NCBI RefSeq assembly: GCF_047663525.1
Contig: NC_092594.1
Location: 35,015,001-35,079,000, forward strand
Direction of reading: 5' to 3'
Length of the DNA stretch: 64,000 bases
Source of the DNA: Anas platyrhynchos
Taxonomy: Eukaryota > Chordata > Aves > Anseriformes > Anatidae
Positions within the stretch are counted from its first letter, which is position 1. Each line of letters opens with the position of its first letter. The notes under the pieces were generated by a model. It ran no database searches and was not told the origin of the DNA. It saw nothing but the letters and a program-made list of their open reading frames with translations. Shown in pieces: positions 41,393-54,616 of the stretch. Both the position numbers and the translations under genes were made by a program.

Positions 41393-43442
41393 GTAAGTCT
41401 GCTTCCACCCAGCTTTACGTACGGAAACTGCAGGCCAGTCAGTCAGCCCATCAATTTCGTCTTGACTTGAGGCATGTGCACACTGTGCTCTCTGTAAACA
41501 ACTTCCAGAAAAAAAAAATTAAAAAAAAAATGTTGGCCGTTATCCAAGCCCAAGCGAGGAATCATAATTCCTTCTTATATGAACTGTTTGCACAATGGGT
41601 TTTCTTTCACAGATGACTATTAAGCCTGCTTAAGTGTTTTTACCAAAATCACCATGTTATTTTGGGGCACTTGGAGTGAATTCCTTACACAGGAAGACTT
41701 ACAAAGAAATATTTTTTATATTCATTCTCATAATAATTATTTTGCATTTGACAATTAACATGTGCTTGTACACAACCCAATTTTCAATCCAAGCCAGAAT
41801 CATGTACCTCTATTTTTTTTTTCTCTGAACAATATTATTAACATATACAAGTGTCATTTAAGCTTTGAAGGAAGGGGATATACAAGTTATTTTTTTTCTA
41901 AAGCTACAGCGTCGTGATAGGAGAAGAATTGGGTTTTTTGTTTGTTTGTTTGTTTTTTCCTACAGTTACTAATTTCAGGCTTGTTGTAAAAGCAAATGTG
42001 ATTTAGAAGGATCAAGAAAAGGTATCACTGATAATTGGAACGTGAAGACTAGGAGAAGGCAGAAGGGAAAAAAAATCATGGTAGTGATACACTTAATTAT
42101 GTAGGCTTATTCTGATAATCCCTTTTGAAAATGAACAAAGACGAGATTTTTGATGTTTGATGAACTTATCAAACAAGGCAGAATAATGAAGAGGTAAACG
42201 TGAAATCCAGTCGAAGGTGAGCCAATTAAGTGCTTGGTGAAGTGCTGAAGGACACGGCCCACAAAACCTCCTGTCAGAGCCAGGAGGGATCGGTACGGGT
42301 GCCTCCTCCAGCGCCGTGTGTGTCTCCAGGATCCCGCTGTTCTCCTGGTGGGTGATGTGTGCCCACGGGCTCCGTGCCCGAGCCGCTGTGCCTCTCATCT
42401 GGTGGCCTTGCTGATGAATGCCCAGCATACTCCCTACCTCCGCTAATTATCGGGATTTCTCTTTGGGCTGCAGTCTTGTAAGTAAAACAGACTGCTCATT
42501 AGTTAATCACCAAAATAATGATAATAATGTTTTGGCTTGGAATAACCCCTCAAAATGCTTAGAAGGCTGTGGCAACTGCAGAGTCATTTCTTTATGCCAG
42601 AGACTGCTCCTCAAAACAAAGAAACGTGAAAATAAAGGTTGTAGGAGTGGGGACAGAAACACAGAGCTACAATGACAGGGCTGGGTAGCAAGACAAGTAT
42701 TTTCTTGCTACTGTACAGCAATATTCAACGTATGTCCATTGACCATTGTAATACAAAACTCTTGCCATTTTCTGTTTTTTATACTCTTTCTTTAACTTTT
42801 CCCCCTTCACAGAATCTAGGTATTTCCTTTTAGAAATAGTCAGCCAACAAATCCTCGTGGTCAGCACAGCCTCGTGGCTCGCAGCTCAGCACCATTGGTG
42901 TAGCCGTTCCCACTACTGCGTGTGTGGGCATCAAACCGTGTCTGGAAAAATACTGACAATTCAGAATGGTGTAAAAAAAGTGAAACTGATTGATTTCATA
43001 GCAGGTGACAAACATCACTAATCCTGGAGTTTGTGAGGTGCTCCAGAGAAGAAAGTCCTTAAGAAACTTTTCCTTAAAACCTGTCTTTTCTGGACATTCC
43101 TTCTGTCTCTCAGGGTGTTTGGCCTCTCGTGTATGGTGTACATACATTTTATTGCAATCCAACTGTTGGAAAGGGCTAGGATCTCCCAGGAGAGCAGGAA
43201 ACCAGAGGCAAAATGCTCAGGTCCTACACCTGCTGCCCCAGACCATATTTTGAGGGTGGACTTCTTGAACAGGGCAGCCGGGGTAGGACGGCCAACCCTA
43301 CTAAGGGTCTACCCCAGTGTTCATTTCCTACAAAATGAGTTCCTAATGGAAGAACACACAGAGATTATTTTCTCCCTGCTGGCCTCCAACCCTTCTTAAA
43401 GCACACCTTCAAAGCCCTTAGACCACTCTCTCTTCTCCTCAG
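41393..43442 (+). other. C8A intron 1
   Basis: 2.05 kb. AT-rich in places with short A and T runs. No gene recognised. Confidence 0.8.
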
Positions 43443-43539
43443 AAGAAGCAGCAGAGATGTTAATTCCCCAGCTCCTGTCAACTGTCAGCTGAGCCAGTGG
43501 TCAGCGTGGACTGATTGCTTTCCTTGCCAAGAGAAAAAA
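43443..43539 (+). CDS. C8A: C8A exon 2: propeptide cleavage site and start of TSP1 repeat
   Basis: 97 nt, residues 40-72. It opens with RRSSR, a furin-type R-x-x-R site in the place of the human dibasic site, then [24 protein letters not shown] is a C-mannosylation-type WxxW motif. Acceptor ttctcctcag, donor AAA|gtaagg, phases 2 to 0. Confidence 0.92.
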
Positions 43540-44492
43540 GTAAGGCTCCACCGTTATGCATTCATTTATCCTCAGATGTGTCTGCAACGAGGATGTACAC
43601 ACATTAATTATATATATTATACATATTCATCATTCTGAAGCATCCCGTAAACTCATCCAAATATGATGGAGGTGCTCCTCTCATAGAGAGGCTCTTCCTT
43701 TCCCTGGTGTAAACAGGGAATAAATTTGTTTAAGGCAGCGGAGCTGCAAAACACAAAATCCAGGCAAAAGGTGGAAGAATCAGGCCAGAATACTTGGCCA
43801 AGATTTTCCTTTTCAAATTCAGATTTAATTAAGTATCCCCTGATTCTTAATGCAAATATTCTAATGAAAAGAAATTAAAAGCAACCTTCATTCATCAGCT
43901 CCTGTTCTCAGTTTTCGATATAATTTCACATATGTCTTCATAATTCAAGAATTTATTTTCAAATACCTGACATAATTTTGCTCTCTGCTTAGTTTATATC
44001 CCTGTATTTTTGTTCCTGTGCTTATAATCAGCAAATGATTTGGCTGTTCTCTCCCTCTTTTTCTTTTTTTTTCTTTTTTTTTTTTTTTTTCCTGGTTTAA
44101 GAGCAGCAATCCTCATTAATAATCCATCAGAAATGTTTATGTTTCAGAATCAGCATTGCAATTAGTGTCTATGTCCATCTGAACCCATTACATTCCAGTA
44201 CAAAATGTGCGATTGGAAAAAAATCTTTATTGCTTCCAAAGTTTAAAATAGGAAGAGATTTTAAAAACAGTCATTCCAGTCCACCCCAAATTCACTTGTT
44301 TTAACTTCGGGCAGCTCTCCTGGGCTCCCACCTCTCTGCTGATTCTCCTCCACTTATGCACAAGGCTATGCATATGAGGACTGCGCAGAGAAATAACAAT
44401 TTGGATAAAAGCTATAGGTACAATTGCATTACTGCCCATGGTGGTAATGCCGGGGGGACACGAATTAGGTGTTTCTCTCTTGTGTGACCCAG

Positions 44493-44637
44493 CACCGGTA
44501 CCGGACGCTGGTGCAGCCCGCGAGGTTCGGGGGGCAGCGCTGCGTGGGGAACCTCTGGGATGAGCAAGTTTGCCATGCTGAGGAGACCTGCACCAGAGCC
44601 CCCAGCTGCGGGAAGGACTTTCAGTGCGAGGAGACCG
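44493..44637 (+). CDS. C8A: C8A exon 3: end of TSP1 repeat, start of LDLRa
   Basis: 145 nt, residues 73-120: HRYRTLVQPARFGGQRC, then the first LDLRa cysteines (CGKDFQCEETG). Acceptor tgacccag, donor ACCG|gtgagt, phases 0 to 1. Confidence 0.93.
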
Positions 44638-45545
44638 GTGAGTGAACGGGGCTCAGACTCCGGGTTTGGGTGGACAGACCGAGGGGAAGTGGGTTGGACA
44701 TTGGTGGGACAGAATGGCATCTGCTGTGGGCAGGGCTTTGCCAAAATGCGTTCAGGCTGGCCAGCAGGATGGTGAAACGGTGCAAGAAAAGTATGAGATT
44801 TCCCCCATCTTTGGGGTTTTTTAACTTTTACAAAAGTCCTTCCATGTTACACTTCGATTTGGAGTGAAAAGAAGGCATGTGTGACATGGAAAAGGTTAAT
44901 TTTTCAGTGGAATAAAGATTCTAGAAATATTCTGCTCCAACAGCCGTGCTGTGCGCTCACATCCCCCCCCCCGTGGGCACCGGAGCTCCCCCAACACACG
45001 CTTCCTCTCCCTGAGAATAACGCAGCTCAGTCCTGAACCCAACCAGCAATCTGTTGGGGTGAATTATTTATTTTTAGCCATTCCCAGCTCTGAGGACTGG
45101 GATATGATACGACTATTCTCGGGACGTTTGGCTCACCTTGGCAGATCTTTCCTTTTGCATGAGCGGCTCGAGCTCCCACCTTGAGCATGTCATGAAAATC
45201 CTAATGAAATTTAGCAATGCACAGCAGCTCCGGGGGCAGCTCCTCAGCTGGAGCATGTCATTGCTGCTCCACCACTTCCCTCCATGACTGCCATGTCAGG
45301 GCTTTCTCCTCACCTCCAGAAATTATAAATAAATAAATAAATAAAGTCCTTTCGGGTTGTGATTCCTGCAAACAGCTGTTCTTGCGCTATGGTTATTGCA
45401 ATAAGCTCCTGATGGAGCAGTGCAGTGTCCAACGCTCAGCGTGGCTTCCTGAGGCACTGAAATATGTGTGCAGAGCAGCAAAATCAGGCTGCCAAAAAGT
45501 TCTCCTGAAAGCAGCCAAGGGATCTCCTGTCCCTATGCATTCTAG

Positions 45546-45690
45546 GTCGCTGTATTAAACGACATCTTGTGTGCAACGGTGAGAGAGACTGCAGAGATGG
45601 GTCTGATGAGAATAACTGTGAGGATGAAGATATTGAAAGCCCCTGTGAAGACCTGTTCCCAATCCCAGGGTCTGAAAAAGCAGCACAGGG
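45546..45690 (+). CDS. C8A: C8A exon 4: LDL-receptor class A core
   Basis: 145 nt, residues 121-168. [20 protein letters not shown] and ENNC give the calcium-binding acidic cluster of an LDLRa repeat. Acceptor cattctag, donor CAGGG|gtgagt, phase 2. Confidence 0.94.
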
Positions 45691-47194
45691 GTGAGTAATT
45701 AATCAATAGCTGCTCCTCTAGCAAGCAAAGCAGGAGGAAGGTTTTCATATTGCTCCTGCTTAGTAAGAACAGTACTCCATGAATTAATACCGTGCTGTGC
45801 AAAACCCAAAGGAGAGTGTCCATCCCACGCAGCCATGGGTAGCTGTGTCAGAGGCTGGAGGGCTCGGCCCACCTCTTATTCCAAATTCTTCTCAGATTTA
45901 TTGCTTGACCTTGGCCTCTCTCAGACACTCGGTAGTTGTGTGTACCCTTTATGCTCATGTAACAATATATCTCAGTTCTCTGAGTCCTTTCCATAGCTGA
46001 TAGAAGCAAATATTAAAGGAAACAGTAGGTGTTGGAGGTGCGGCATTCTGGTGGCTTCCAGTTTTATGGAGAATGTTTGGATTTAGGACTTTGGAGTATA
46101 TATTGAGGGCAGAGAGCCTGAGCACCAAATAGAAATAAGCTGAAGTAAGTATTTCTATGCATGAAAATGTTTTAGGCTATTCAGCTTCCAATTTTAATTA
46201 TGCAATATAGAAAAGAAGACTGGCATGAATTTAAAGGCAAATTTCCTATTGTGAAATTTTTGTTTTAAATCCTGTGTCCTAACACAACCGCTTAGTTTCA
46301 TTTGGAGAGCATGAGCTATGGTATGACAATGCAACCAGTCACTGGATAATTCTCCTATCCAACACTCTCCTGAGTCAATGAGATAAATGCATCTCTGGCC
46401 CAGGGCCTGGGAAAGTCCATCAAAAGTTTTTCAAGACATCTATTAATTTGCAGTCAGCACCACATTTAATACTGCTCGCTGATTTGTTTTCTCCGCAGAA
46501 CACACAAAAGCAATAGCATTTACTATCCTGGTCTTAAAGATGATTCCCTGTTGTGAGGAGCAATGCTGCTGTCTAGTTTGAATAATGCTTTCATTTTGAG
46601 CCATCGAATTACAGGGAATATTAAGTAACAGGCGGGATTTGGGAGGGCAGCAGCTGTGATGGCTGGAAAGCAGGAGGAGAAAGGCGTGAGGAAATAATAA
46701 GCAAGTGACTTGGCAAAACAGGAGGCTTCAAGTCTAGGGAGGGTGCTAACTCCACTGAGAAATGAGACCGCTATTAAAAGGAAGGAGATGAAATTAAGAT
46801 AGGAAACAATTACAGAGGCTGCCAGGAAACCCTTTGTGGTAGGGAGATGCATCAGGCTGTGAAAGCCTTGCTGGGACTGGAGAAATCCCAGTGCCGTCGG
46901 ACTTTCACAACTGGACTCGCGGGGATGGACTGGACAATTAAACTGACTTCTTCCATCTCTAGGATCTGAGTCTGAAACAATGCCTCCTGTTAGCTTTGGG
47001 AAGGAGACAGCAAAGAGAGAGAGCAGACCCAAACCTCAGGTTATAGTTGCGATCTCAGTTCTAAGCCAGAGACCTGAGTATAGGTTACGTGCAGTGCCGT
47101 AGTGTCAGGAGAACAGAAACGGGAACAGTGTCTGTTGGGAAAAAAAAAAAGAAAAAAAAAAAGGATAACTTCCTGAATGTTATTTCTTTCAAAG

Positions 47195-47384
47195 ATACAA
47201 CATCCTAACACAGGAGGAGAAGCAGTACGTGTACGATCCCAATTTTGGGGGGGGGCATTGCGAGTACGTCTACAACGGGGAGTGGCGGGAGCTGAAGTAC
47301 GACACTGCCTGCGAACGCCTCTACTACGGGGACGACGAGAAGTATTTCCGCAAGCCTTACAACTTCCACGTGTACCAGTTCCTA
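47195..47384 (+). CDS. C8A: C8A exon 5: start of MACPF domain
   Basis: 190 nt, residues 169-232. It contains [16 protein letters not shown] and [18 protein letters not shown], the most diagnostic C8A segment. Cys191 and Cys208 are both present; in human C8 alpha a cysteine in this segment forms the disulfide to C8 gamma. A nine-G run (47247-47255) encodes three glycines. Acceptor tttcaaag, donor CTA|gtgagt, phases 2 to 0. Confidence 0.95.
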
Positions 47385-50350
47385 GTGAGTACCTCGGGTG
47401 GTCAAATTCGGCAATGTTTTCCCAGCTAAGGGCCTGATGTGTCATAAAGGTATTGTGCACATTTTATCGGGGAGAATTCGCTGCGTGTTGTCTTTCAAGG
47501 CACCTTCCTCCGGCTGTCCCCAAGACAACAGGCAATCGGTGATATAAATGCAGTTTTATGGCACATCAAGGCACTAACGTGCTTTATCACCCAGGCATCC
47601 CCACTGCTTATTCTGGCCTAGTCAGAGCCAAGATAAATGTTTTTTTACTAAATTCTGCTATTAATGAGCTGTAGAGCTTGCGCGAGCCACTTGCCTCTCC
47701 AGGGATGAAATTGGCCATGTGTAAAATAGGAACAATGCTACCAGTTCAATCTTTGGAAGCATTTAAGTCTATGGCATGGCTACAAGGGACATAAATCTGA
47801 ATTCTGAGTGAGAAAAGATCCCAAAAGCCATCACAACATGTATCACAACACCTGTGTGCTTTGGGGTGGCATCTGACTTTGGATGTTTGAAAATGAACCT
47901 AGCAGAGGGGGGACTTAAGCTGGGTGTCCCATGTCCTAAGTAGGAGCTGTGGCCTCGCTATTAAGCATCTGTCATGCTTTTTTTTTTTTTCAATGGATGA
48001 ATGCAATAAATATTATTCCGAGGCAATATTACAGCTAAAAGTCCAATGTCATAGACTCTCACGTGCTCACCACAGGCAGAATTCCTTAGTCCCCAGTTGA
48101 ACCCAGACAGACCCACCACACCAGCAATGTTTTCTTCCCTCTTTTACCTGCTGCTGCTGGTGGAAGCACACCTGTACCACAGATACATGGGGAGGGATGC
48201 TCAAGAATGTCTCACATCTAGGCTGACTTTGGAGTTTGTACCTGCCTGGGTCTAGGAAGACACTCACAACCATGTGAGATGCCATTTTTCAGTGCTGGAA
48301 AATTTATCTGGCTTTTTATAGAGATGGCAAATGGCACAGCTCAGACTCGGCAAGGCTGCTAAATTCCATGTGCTGGCAAAGCAGAGCTGTCAAGGGAAAG
48401 GTCACTTCTCTAAAACAGGCAGAACAATGTTTATTTTCTGATGTTGCCCTCGTAAGTGTCTGGATCACCGCTGCTGAATCCTTTCCCTAATAAATTCATC
48501 CAGAAGCAGGCAGGAGTGGAAAAAAAATCACTCCAAATAGTCAGGATTTGGCAGAGCTGCAGGGAACTGGAAGGAGGGCTTTGTAATGGAAAGTGTCAAG
48601 GTAGCTTACTAGACACTGTTACCAGATCTACCTGTAATGGCATTGCTTTCTGGGGCTAAACACAAACCTTTCCCCTGTCTGGAGATAGATGACACAAAAT
48701 GCATGGCTTTATCTGCATCTCTCACATATTTCCAAATTGAATGGCTTACGACTGAATTCTTTATTCTGTGTTCACTGAAGTCAGTGTTGGTGCCATCAGG
48801 AGCATCACTGGCCTCAAGGAAGGTTATGATCTGCTCCTTAAAGAAATATTGGTTAAAAAGGAAGGAAAATGCCTGAAAAATTAATGTGTGCTCCTTTCAC
48901 TTTAGGCTCATGCTGATTCTGGATTCTCTTTTGAGTTTTATGAAGATTCAAAAGGTCTGCTTAATGCTGTTGGAAGTAGTAAAAGCAGAGGAGGTGGTTT
49001 TACCTTTGGGATTGGACCTAAATTAATACCTGTAAAGCGAAACTTTGGCTTTTCTTTATCACGTGGCAAAGGATCCCTGAAGAATTTCACAGAATACAAT
49101 TCAAAGGTAAAAAAAAAAATCAGCGACGCGTACACTCCAATCATGTCATCTGTGCATTGCATGGTCTGGCTGTAAGTTACGTCTGTTTATTCTCTTAATT
49201 GCATTTTTTAACACATAGCAATTGTACCTTAATTTGTTCGTGTAATTGCAAATGTATGATCGTTAGTAATCCTGTTTGTTGTTCTTATTACATTTTAGCA
49301 AACAGGGAGTGGGAATAAAATTGAATTACGAAGTACCACAACACATGTCATCTCACCCCATCCTGTTTCATGGCTACGTTAAGCACATAAATAAAAAATG
49401 TTTAAAGTGACGATGAGGGAGGAGGAAATATCAAGATGTTGATCAAAACAGTTTTCCTCGGGGAACGATTTCCAGTAGCAAATATATCTTGTTCCAATTA
49501 ATACAAGCTGCCTTACGATAGGAAAATATGTTATTTTTGAAAAAGGTTAAAAAAAATGTTATTAAAAAAACAAACAAAAAAAAAGAGCTTCCATTAAACA
49601 GGTTTATTTCTCATGAGTTTACATCATGGAATAGCTGTGGTGCTTTTTCCCATCTAATAACATGAACACTGGTATTTCCCACATATACCATCCTTGTCTT
49701 CTCTTCTTTCTTGGCTGCTGACAGCAAACAATACAGAATAATTACTTTGATGGTGTTCCGAGTTGAAATGCCCTTAAAAGCCGTTTGAAATTGGCACCAT
49801 TAGAGTATTTACTGTGCACTTGTCTAGACTCACACGATGTTTGCAGCTGAACAATGATCAATTATTGGAGAAATCATTTAAGGGGCTGGTCCTGTTGCAC
49901 TGGCACCTTGCCTGGGGCAATGGCCAGTCTAGAGGAGAAGCCGTGGAGCTGGTGGTAGAATAAGGAAATCCCCCTGGGTCAGCACCTTCCCAGCCAGGGA
50001 ATCCCCCTGCTGCTTTGTCCCACATCACTGGTCAAGGCTGCCAACAAATAAATAAATAAAAGAAGAAAAAAAAAAAGGCATAAGCAGCATGGAAACAAAA
50101 ACCAGAAATAGCAGAAATTTGCACATCAATAAAAAACCCAAAACACCCACACCATAACTCTGCCCTCCACACACAAGAAAAAGACATTGAAAAAAAGAAT
50201 CGCCACTGATTTCTTTTGAAGTTGGCCTGTTTTTCAAGCCCTTAACATACAGTGACAGTTACAGATTCAGGTTTTCCTCTGCAAACCAGCCTAGAAATTA
50301 CTTTTTTTTTTTTTCTTCAGTGAATATTGATTGGCAGTCTTTGCCCACAG
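47385..50350 (+). other. C8A introns 5-6
   Basis: 1.5 and 1.2 kb. Only short A-rich stretches are noted. Confidence 0.8.
48906..49106 (+). CDS. C8A: C8A exon 6: MACPF domain, first transmembrane-hairpin region
   Basis: 201 nt, residues 233-299: AHADSGFSFEFYEDSKGLLN onward to TEYNSK. It is amphipathic and glycine-rich (GGGFTFGIGPK), as expected for the helices that refold into beta-hairpins. The exon is AT-rich compared with exon 5. Acceptor cactttag, donor AAAG|gtaaaa, phase 0. Confidence 0.9.
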
Positions 50351-50591
50351 GATGTTGGATTCATTAGAGCTGTGACCAAGGTGCAGACAGCCCGTTTCAA
50401 GATGAGAAGGAACAACATCGTTTTGGATGAAGACATGCTCCTCTCCCTGCAAGAGCTTCCAGACACATACAACTATGGCATGTATGCCAAATTTATCGAC
50501 GACTACGGCACCCATTTCATGACATCCGGCACTATGGGAGGTGTCTTTGAGTACATCCTTGTTGTTAACAAAGAGGAAATGAGACGAAAAG
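50351..50591 (+). CDS. C8A: C8A exon 7: MACPF signature
   Basis: 241 nt, residues 300-379. It holds the MACPF signature [15 protein letters not shown] and the preceding [14 protein letters not shown]. Acceptor tgcccacag, donor AAAG|gttaga, phases 0 to 1. Confidence 0.95.
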
Positions 50592-53500
50592 GTTAGAATA
50601 ATGCACAAAATTCTCTGCTCACAACTTTCTGCTCTAAACCAGGCATTTCCCACCTAGAGACCATGGAGTGGGTCCAGCCCACCTGAATAATTCATCTGGT
50701 TGCTCCCCACACCCATCATTTCCCTGGGCCCTGGGAGAGTGGATACTCATCAGCCTCTCCTTGCCAAGGTAGCTGGTGTGTCCTATTATGTGATAGGCAC
50801 CAAAATTGCACAGTTGGCATGGGGTACAGGTATCCATGTGCTCTTTATGAGATGAACGCACAACTCACTGCATAGCAAGGGAGAAGCTCAAGTGTCACAA
50901 ACTACTTCCTGAGCTAATTTCAGAAGAATCTGGGTAATGTTTTTATAGTTTAGGAAGGAATCTGAATAACTTTTTCTCCCCTTTTTTCAGTGTTGTTTAC
51001 TAGACTTCTCTAAACTTCTCTTACTGCTTATAATCTTTGTTCCGGCCATCCTTATGAATGCTCAAAGACTGCAAACTCAGCCAGAGTAAAGAATAATAGC
51101 CCACTGATGTTTTAGCATCCTGGTAGTGAGAGTTTCAATTTTCAGTAAATGGAAATAACGCTTTGCACTTGGCAATACCACTGCCACTTTACTCTGGTTA
51201 GTGTCATATCTGAAAACTAACAGAGCTCTGTTAGCTCCAGTTCTCAACAAATTAGAGTGTATGAGGCTGGAGAGCCATACCCCTAAATCTCAGTTATATG
51301 AAATATCCGCTCCAGATATCTGGACTACAAGAATAGCCATTACTGGAGAGCTAAAGCATAGCATTTTTCCTAATCAAAAACATAAGATGCAGAACAACAA
51401 TAATGCGGTACTTCAGTACGCTAACCAGATTGCCGACTTTTGCAAAGGTGTTGACAGTGCAATAGATCCCACTTTGCCTAAACATCATCACCCGGATCTT
51501 CTGAGGGTAACTCCACCTTGGTAACTTCAGGCTGAACGTTTATGCAAAAGAAAATTGTGACCTTGGACAGCAGGTGTAAATTGTCACTGTTGGTGCAAAT
51601 TGCTATAATTCCATTGATTTCCATGAGTCTGCCCCAAATTCTGCCATGGACCTTCCAGTTTGAAATGGTTTCATACCATCAGTACTAGGATAACTCCATA
51701 GTGAGTATTAATCATGCCATTTTTTTCCTGTGAGCAACTAACTACCAATTGAGAGAATTTTCATTAAGTCCCTGAACTACTAATGTTTGGAAACATGATG
51801 CCTCTTCAAATCATTTATTCACTTTGAAGAGTGAGTGATATAGAACAAGAATAACATCTTGGCAAGCAAGTCTTCAGGAAGCAGACTGCCAATTTCAGAG
51901 GAAGAATGAATCAAGAGCATGTGGAGGGAAGCTATTATTTTACTTTATCTTGTGCTTGTTGTGTATCTGAGGAGATTTACTGCTACAAGATGCCCTCTTT
52001 TAGGAAAGAAGGATGATGAAATTCAGCAAAAGACAAAAACGTGCCCCAGTAGAGACACAATTTTCATTCTAATGTAGCACATTTGTATAATTTTCATCTA
52101 ACTCAGACTCTGCTAGAAAGTCCACATTTGTCAAGTCAGAAAATGTCTTTCCATTCGCGATCACCACCATGTTTGAAGGCTGTGTTTGCAAGAGGATTAG
52201 CCATGTCTCCTGAGGGTTGGTCAGGATCAGGGTTTAAGTGCTCAAGTCTTGCAAACAAGAGCTTCTGAAAATGAGATGGAAGCTCTGCAGATGCCTGGAG
52301 ATGTATTGCTGAGCCCCTGCAGGGCTGAGCAGCACAGCACCAGCTTCAGATCCACCCATGCATCCTGAGAGCCCCACCTAGCCCAGGAGGCTATGTGTTA
52401 AATGCTTTGGAAGATAAAATGCTCCTTTATTTTGAATTTTTCCCTAGACTGGTGTCTAAGCCAGACATGTCCAGGGGATAAAGTCCCCAGGCTGAGTTCT
52501 CTCTAAATGAAAGATACCTGGGGGTCACTGAGAATCCAGCTAGGCATAGGCATGAGCTGGATGTTAAGCATATGGGAAACTTTAATTTTGAAAACGAAGT
52601 CACCTTCTGGGTTTGGACACCCAGGAAGAGACCACAACCCTCTTGTGCAGCGTTTAGGATGGCAGTTCTGCAGCCAGACCTGTTTCTAGCTTTCAGGCTG
52701 CAAGGGCTTCTATGGATGTGGTCATGAGTGAAATAAATACATATGTCAGAACGAGGTCCCTTGTTGCTCTGCCATCAATATTTTTCATTACTTGTTTTTA
52801 AAATAGATTGTTATGGTTCTATTATTTAGCAGAAAACAGTATAATGTGTTCACACATTACAAGAACATTTATGGGAGAAACATTATGCTCAGAGTAAATT
52901 AGAAAGAGTCTTCATATATTCTGATTAATTCAAAATGCAGCAGTAAATCTTATCACTTGAGCACATTCAACTATCGCAAATTATATCTTATAAAAAACTA
53001 TCAGGGCTCCCCCCTCAAGTGCCAATATTTTCTATGACCACCCTTTTGCAGTGATAACCACTTTTCATTTATCAAGATCTGATCTTGCTGCAACCAATAG
53101 CAAATTGTATTGACAGACCCTTGCTGAACATAATTACTCAACAGGAACCATGGCAAATCAATTAATCAGGGTGTTCCTCAAGTTTAATTTTATGGCACTC
53201 CAACACCAAGATGAGCAATCACTCACGGTGCTTTGGGTGAATGAACTTTACCCACTGCATTTACAACTGTTGAACAGTTTACTACGAGTAATTGAGTGCT
53301 ACACATTTAATCTTCCTCAAGGGGCCCATTTTGCAATGGGATGTAATTCCCCATGAAGTCTCGAGCACGCTTCAGGTCCCACCTCTTTGGCTCCAGGACT
53401 TTCCTGGGACACTGAGCACCTTCTCCAAGCCAACGAGCAGCCCCGTGCCTACACAGCTCCAGCTGGCCTCTCCCACAGAGCGGGAGCTACAGGAGCTAAT

Positions 53501-54487
53501 TAAGATCAGGGTCTTAAATACGAGCAAGATGAGGCACTGATCCCTGGTACTGGGTGAGGCAGAGCAGCTCGGCACTCTGGGTCCAGCCTCGATCATTAAA
53601 CTGCTAAGCCACGATGCACAAATCCTGCTGACCTCCGTGCCTCCCTTCCAACAGGGTGGTATTGATCGCCGGGCTGCTTTGTAAATCACTTTAAGATCCT
53701 CTGACAAAAAGAGCAACGCGAACGTTACCTATTACTTACAATACCTGTATTTATTGAAATCAATGGATTTTTTAACTATTCCAGAAGACAGCCTTATATT
53801 TGCAGGAGGCTGAAGTGTGTACAAAAAAAAAAAAACAACCACAAAACAGGCTGTGTGAAATATGCGCATTGCTTACCTTGGTGAAGCCACCTCGTTAGCT
53901 CGCTTCTCCCCTCTGCAGTCACTTCATGGGTCTCCAGTTACAAATTCGGGTGATGTATGCGGCAGTGCTGGTGGCAGCAGCACAGCAGCGTGCCGCAAGG
54001 CTTTGCAGCTCTCAGCACACAATACTTTTGCAGGTTGCTACTCGAAGATGCTACTTAAGCTGCTAATACACGGGTCAGACCCTCAGTTTAGGAAATTAGC
54101 TAGGATCCGTTGATTTCAACTGCTGTTCCCAGCTTTAGTTATGACTTAGTCTGTGGAAATGTTTTTATTTTTAAATAAATAGGCTGAACAATTAAATATA
54201 TGCTTGAAACCCTGCATTAAGATATTCAGTTTCTTCTAATACTTCCTAAGAAAACCACTTTATGTCAAGGAAGTTTCCCTATTCACTTGTGCAGTAGGCC
54301 CAGCATACCTCAATAAAAGTTTGGCTTTGCCACTACAAGACTAAGGCCTGTCTTCTGCCATGGAATAATTCTTCAAGTTGCAGACCATGCAATTAGATGA
54401 GTATTTTCTTAATAGACATGAAAGATACCAGGAGGAAAATGAACAATACGAGCCACTGCTTTTACTGGTCTTCTTGTTGTTTTGCAG
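50592..54487 (+). other. C8A intron 7
   Basis: 3.9 kb, the longest C8A intron here. No repeat family or additional exon recognised. The open frame at 51201-51524 has no domain I know. Confidence 0.75.
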
Positions 54488-54616
54488 AAATTCGCTCTGA
54501 AGACATCAAGACCTGTTTTGGCCTCTCAACTGGTGTTTCGTTCGGCAAGGATGGGCTGGACGTGGGAGCATCCGTGTCATACTCTCAATGTGATAAGAAA
54601 AAACTTCTGGACGAGG
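54488..54616 (+). CDS. C8A: C8A exon 8: MACPF domain, second hairpin region
   Basis: 129 nt, residues 380-422: IRSEDIKTCFGLSTGVSFG then LDVGASVSYSQCDKKK. Two cysteines match the paired cysteines of the family. Acceptor tgttttgcag, donor GAGG|gtacgc, phase 1. Confidence 0.93.

Larger units (their letters stand above)
43540..47194 (+). other. C8A introns 2-4
   Basis: Three introns of 0.9-1.5 kb around exons 3 and 4. They hold an (AAAT)n tract at about 45326-45345. A 169-codon minus-strand frame at 46523-47032 has no recognisable domain. Confidence 0.8.

Noticed and set aside
46523..47032. 169-codon minus-strand frame with hydrophobic stretches
   Set aside because: It lies inside C8A intron 4, has no recognised family, and no sign of splicing or polyadenylation.
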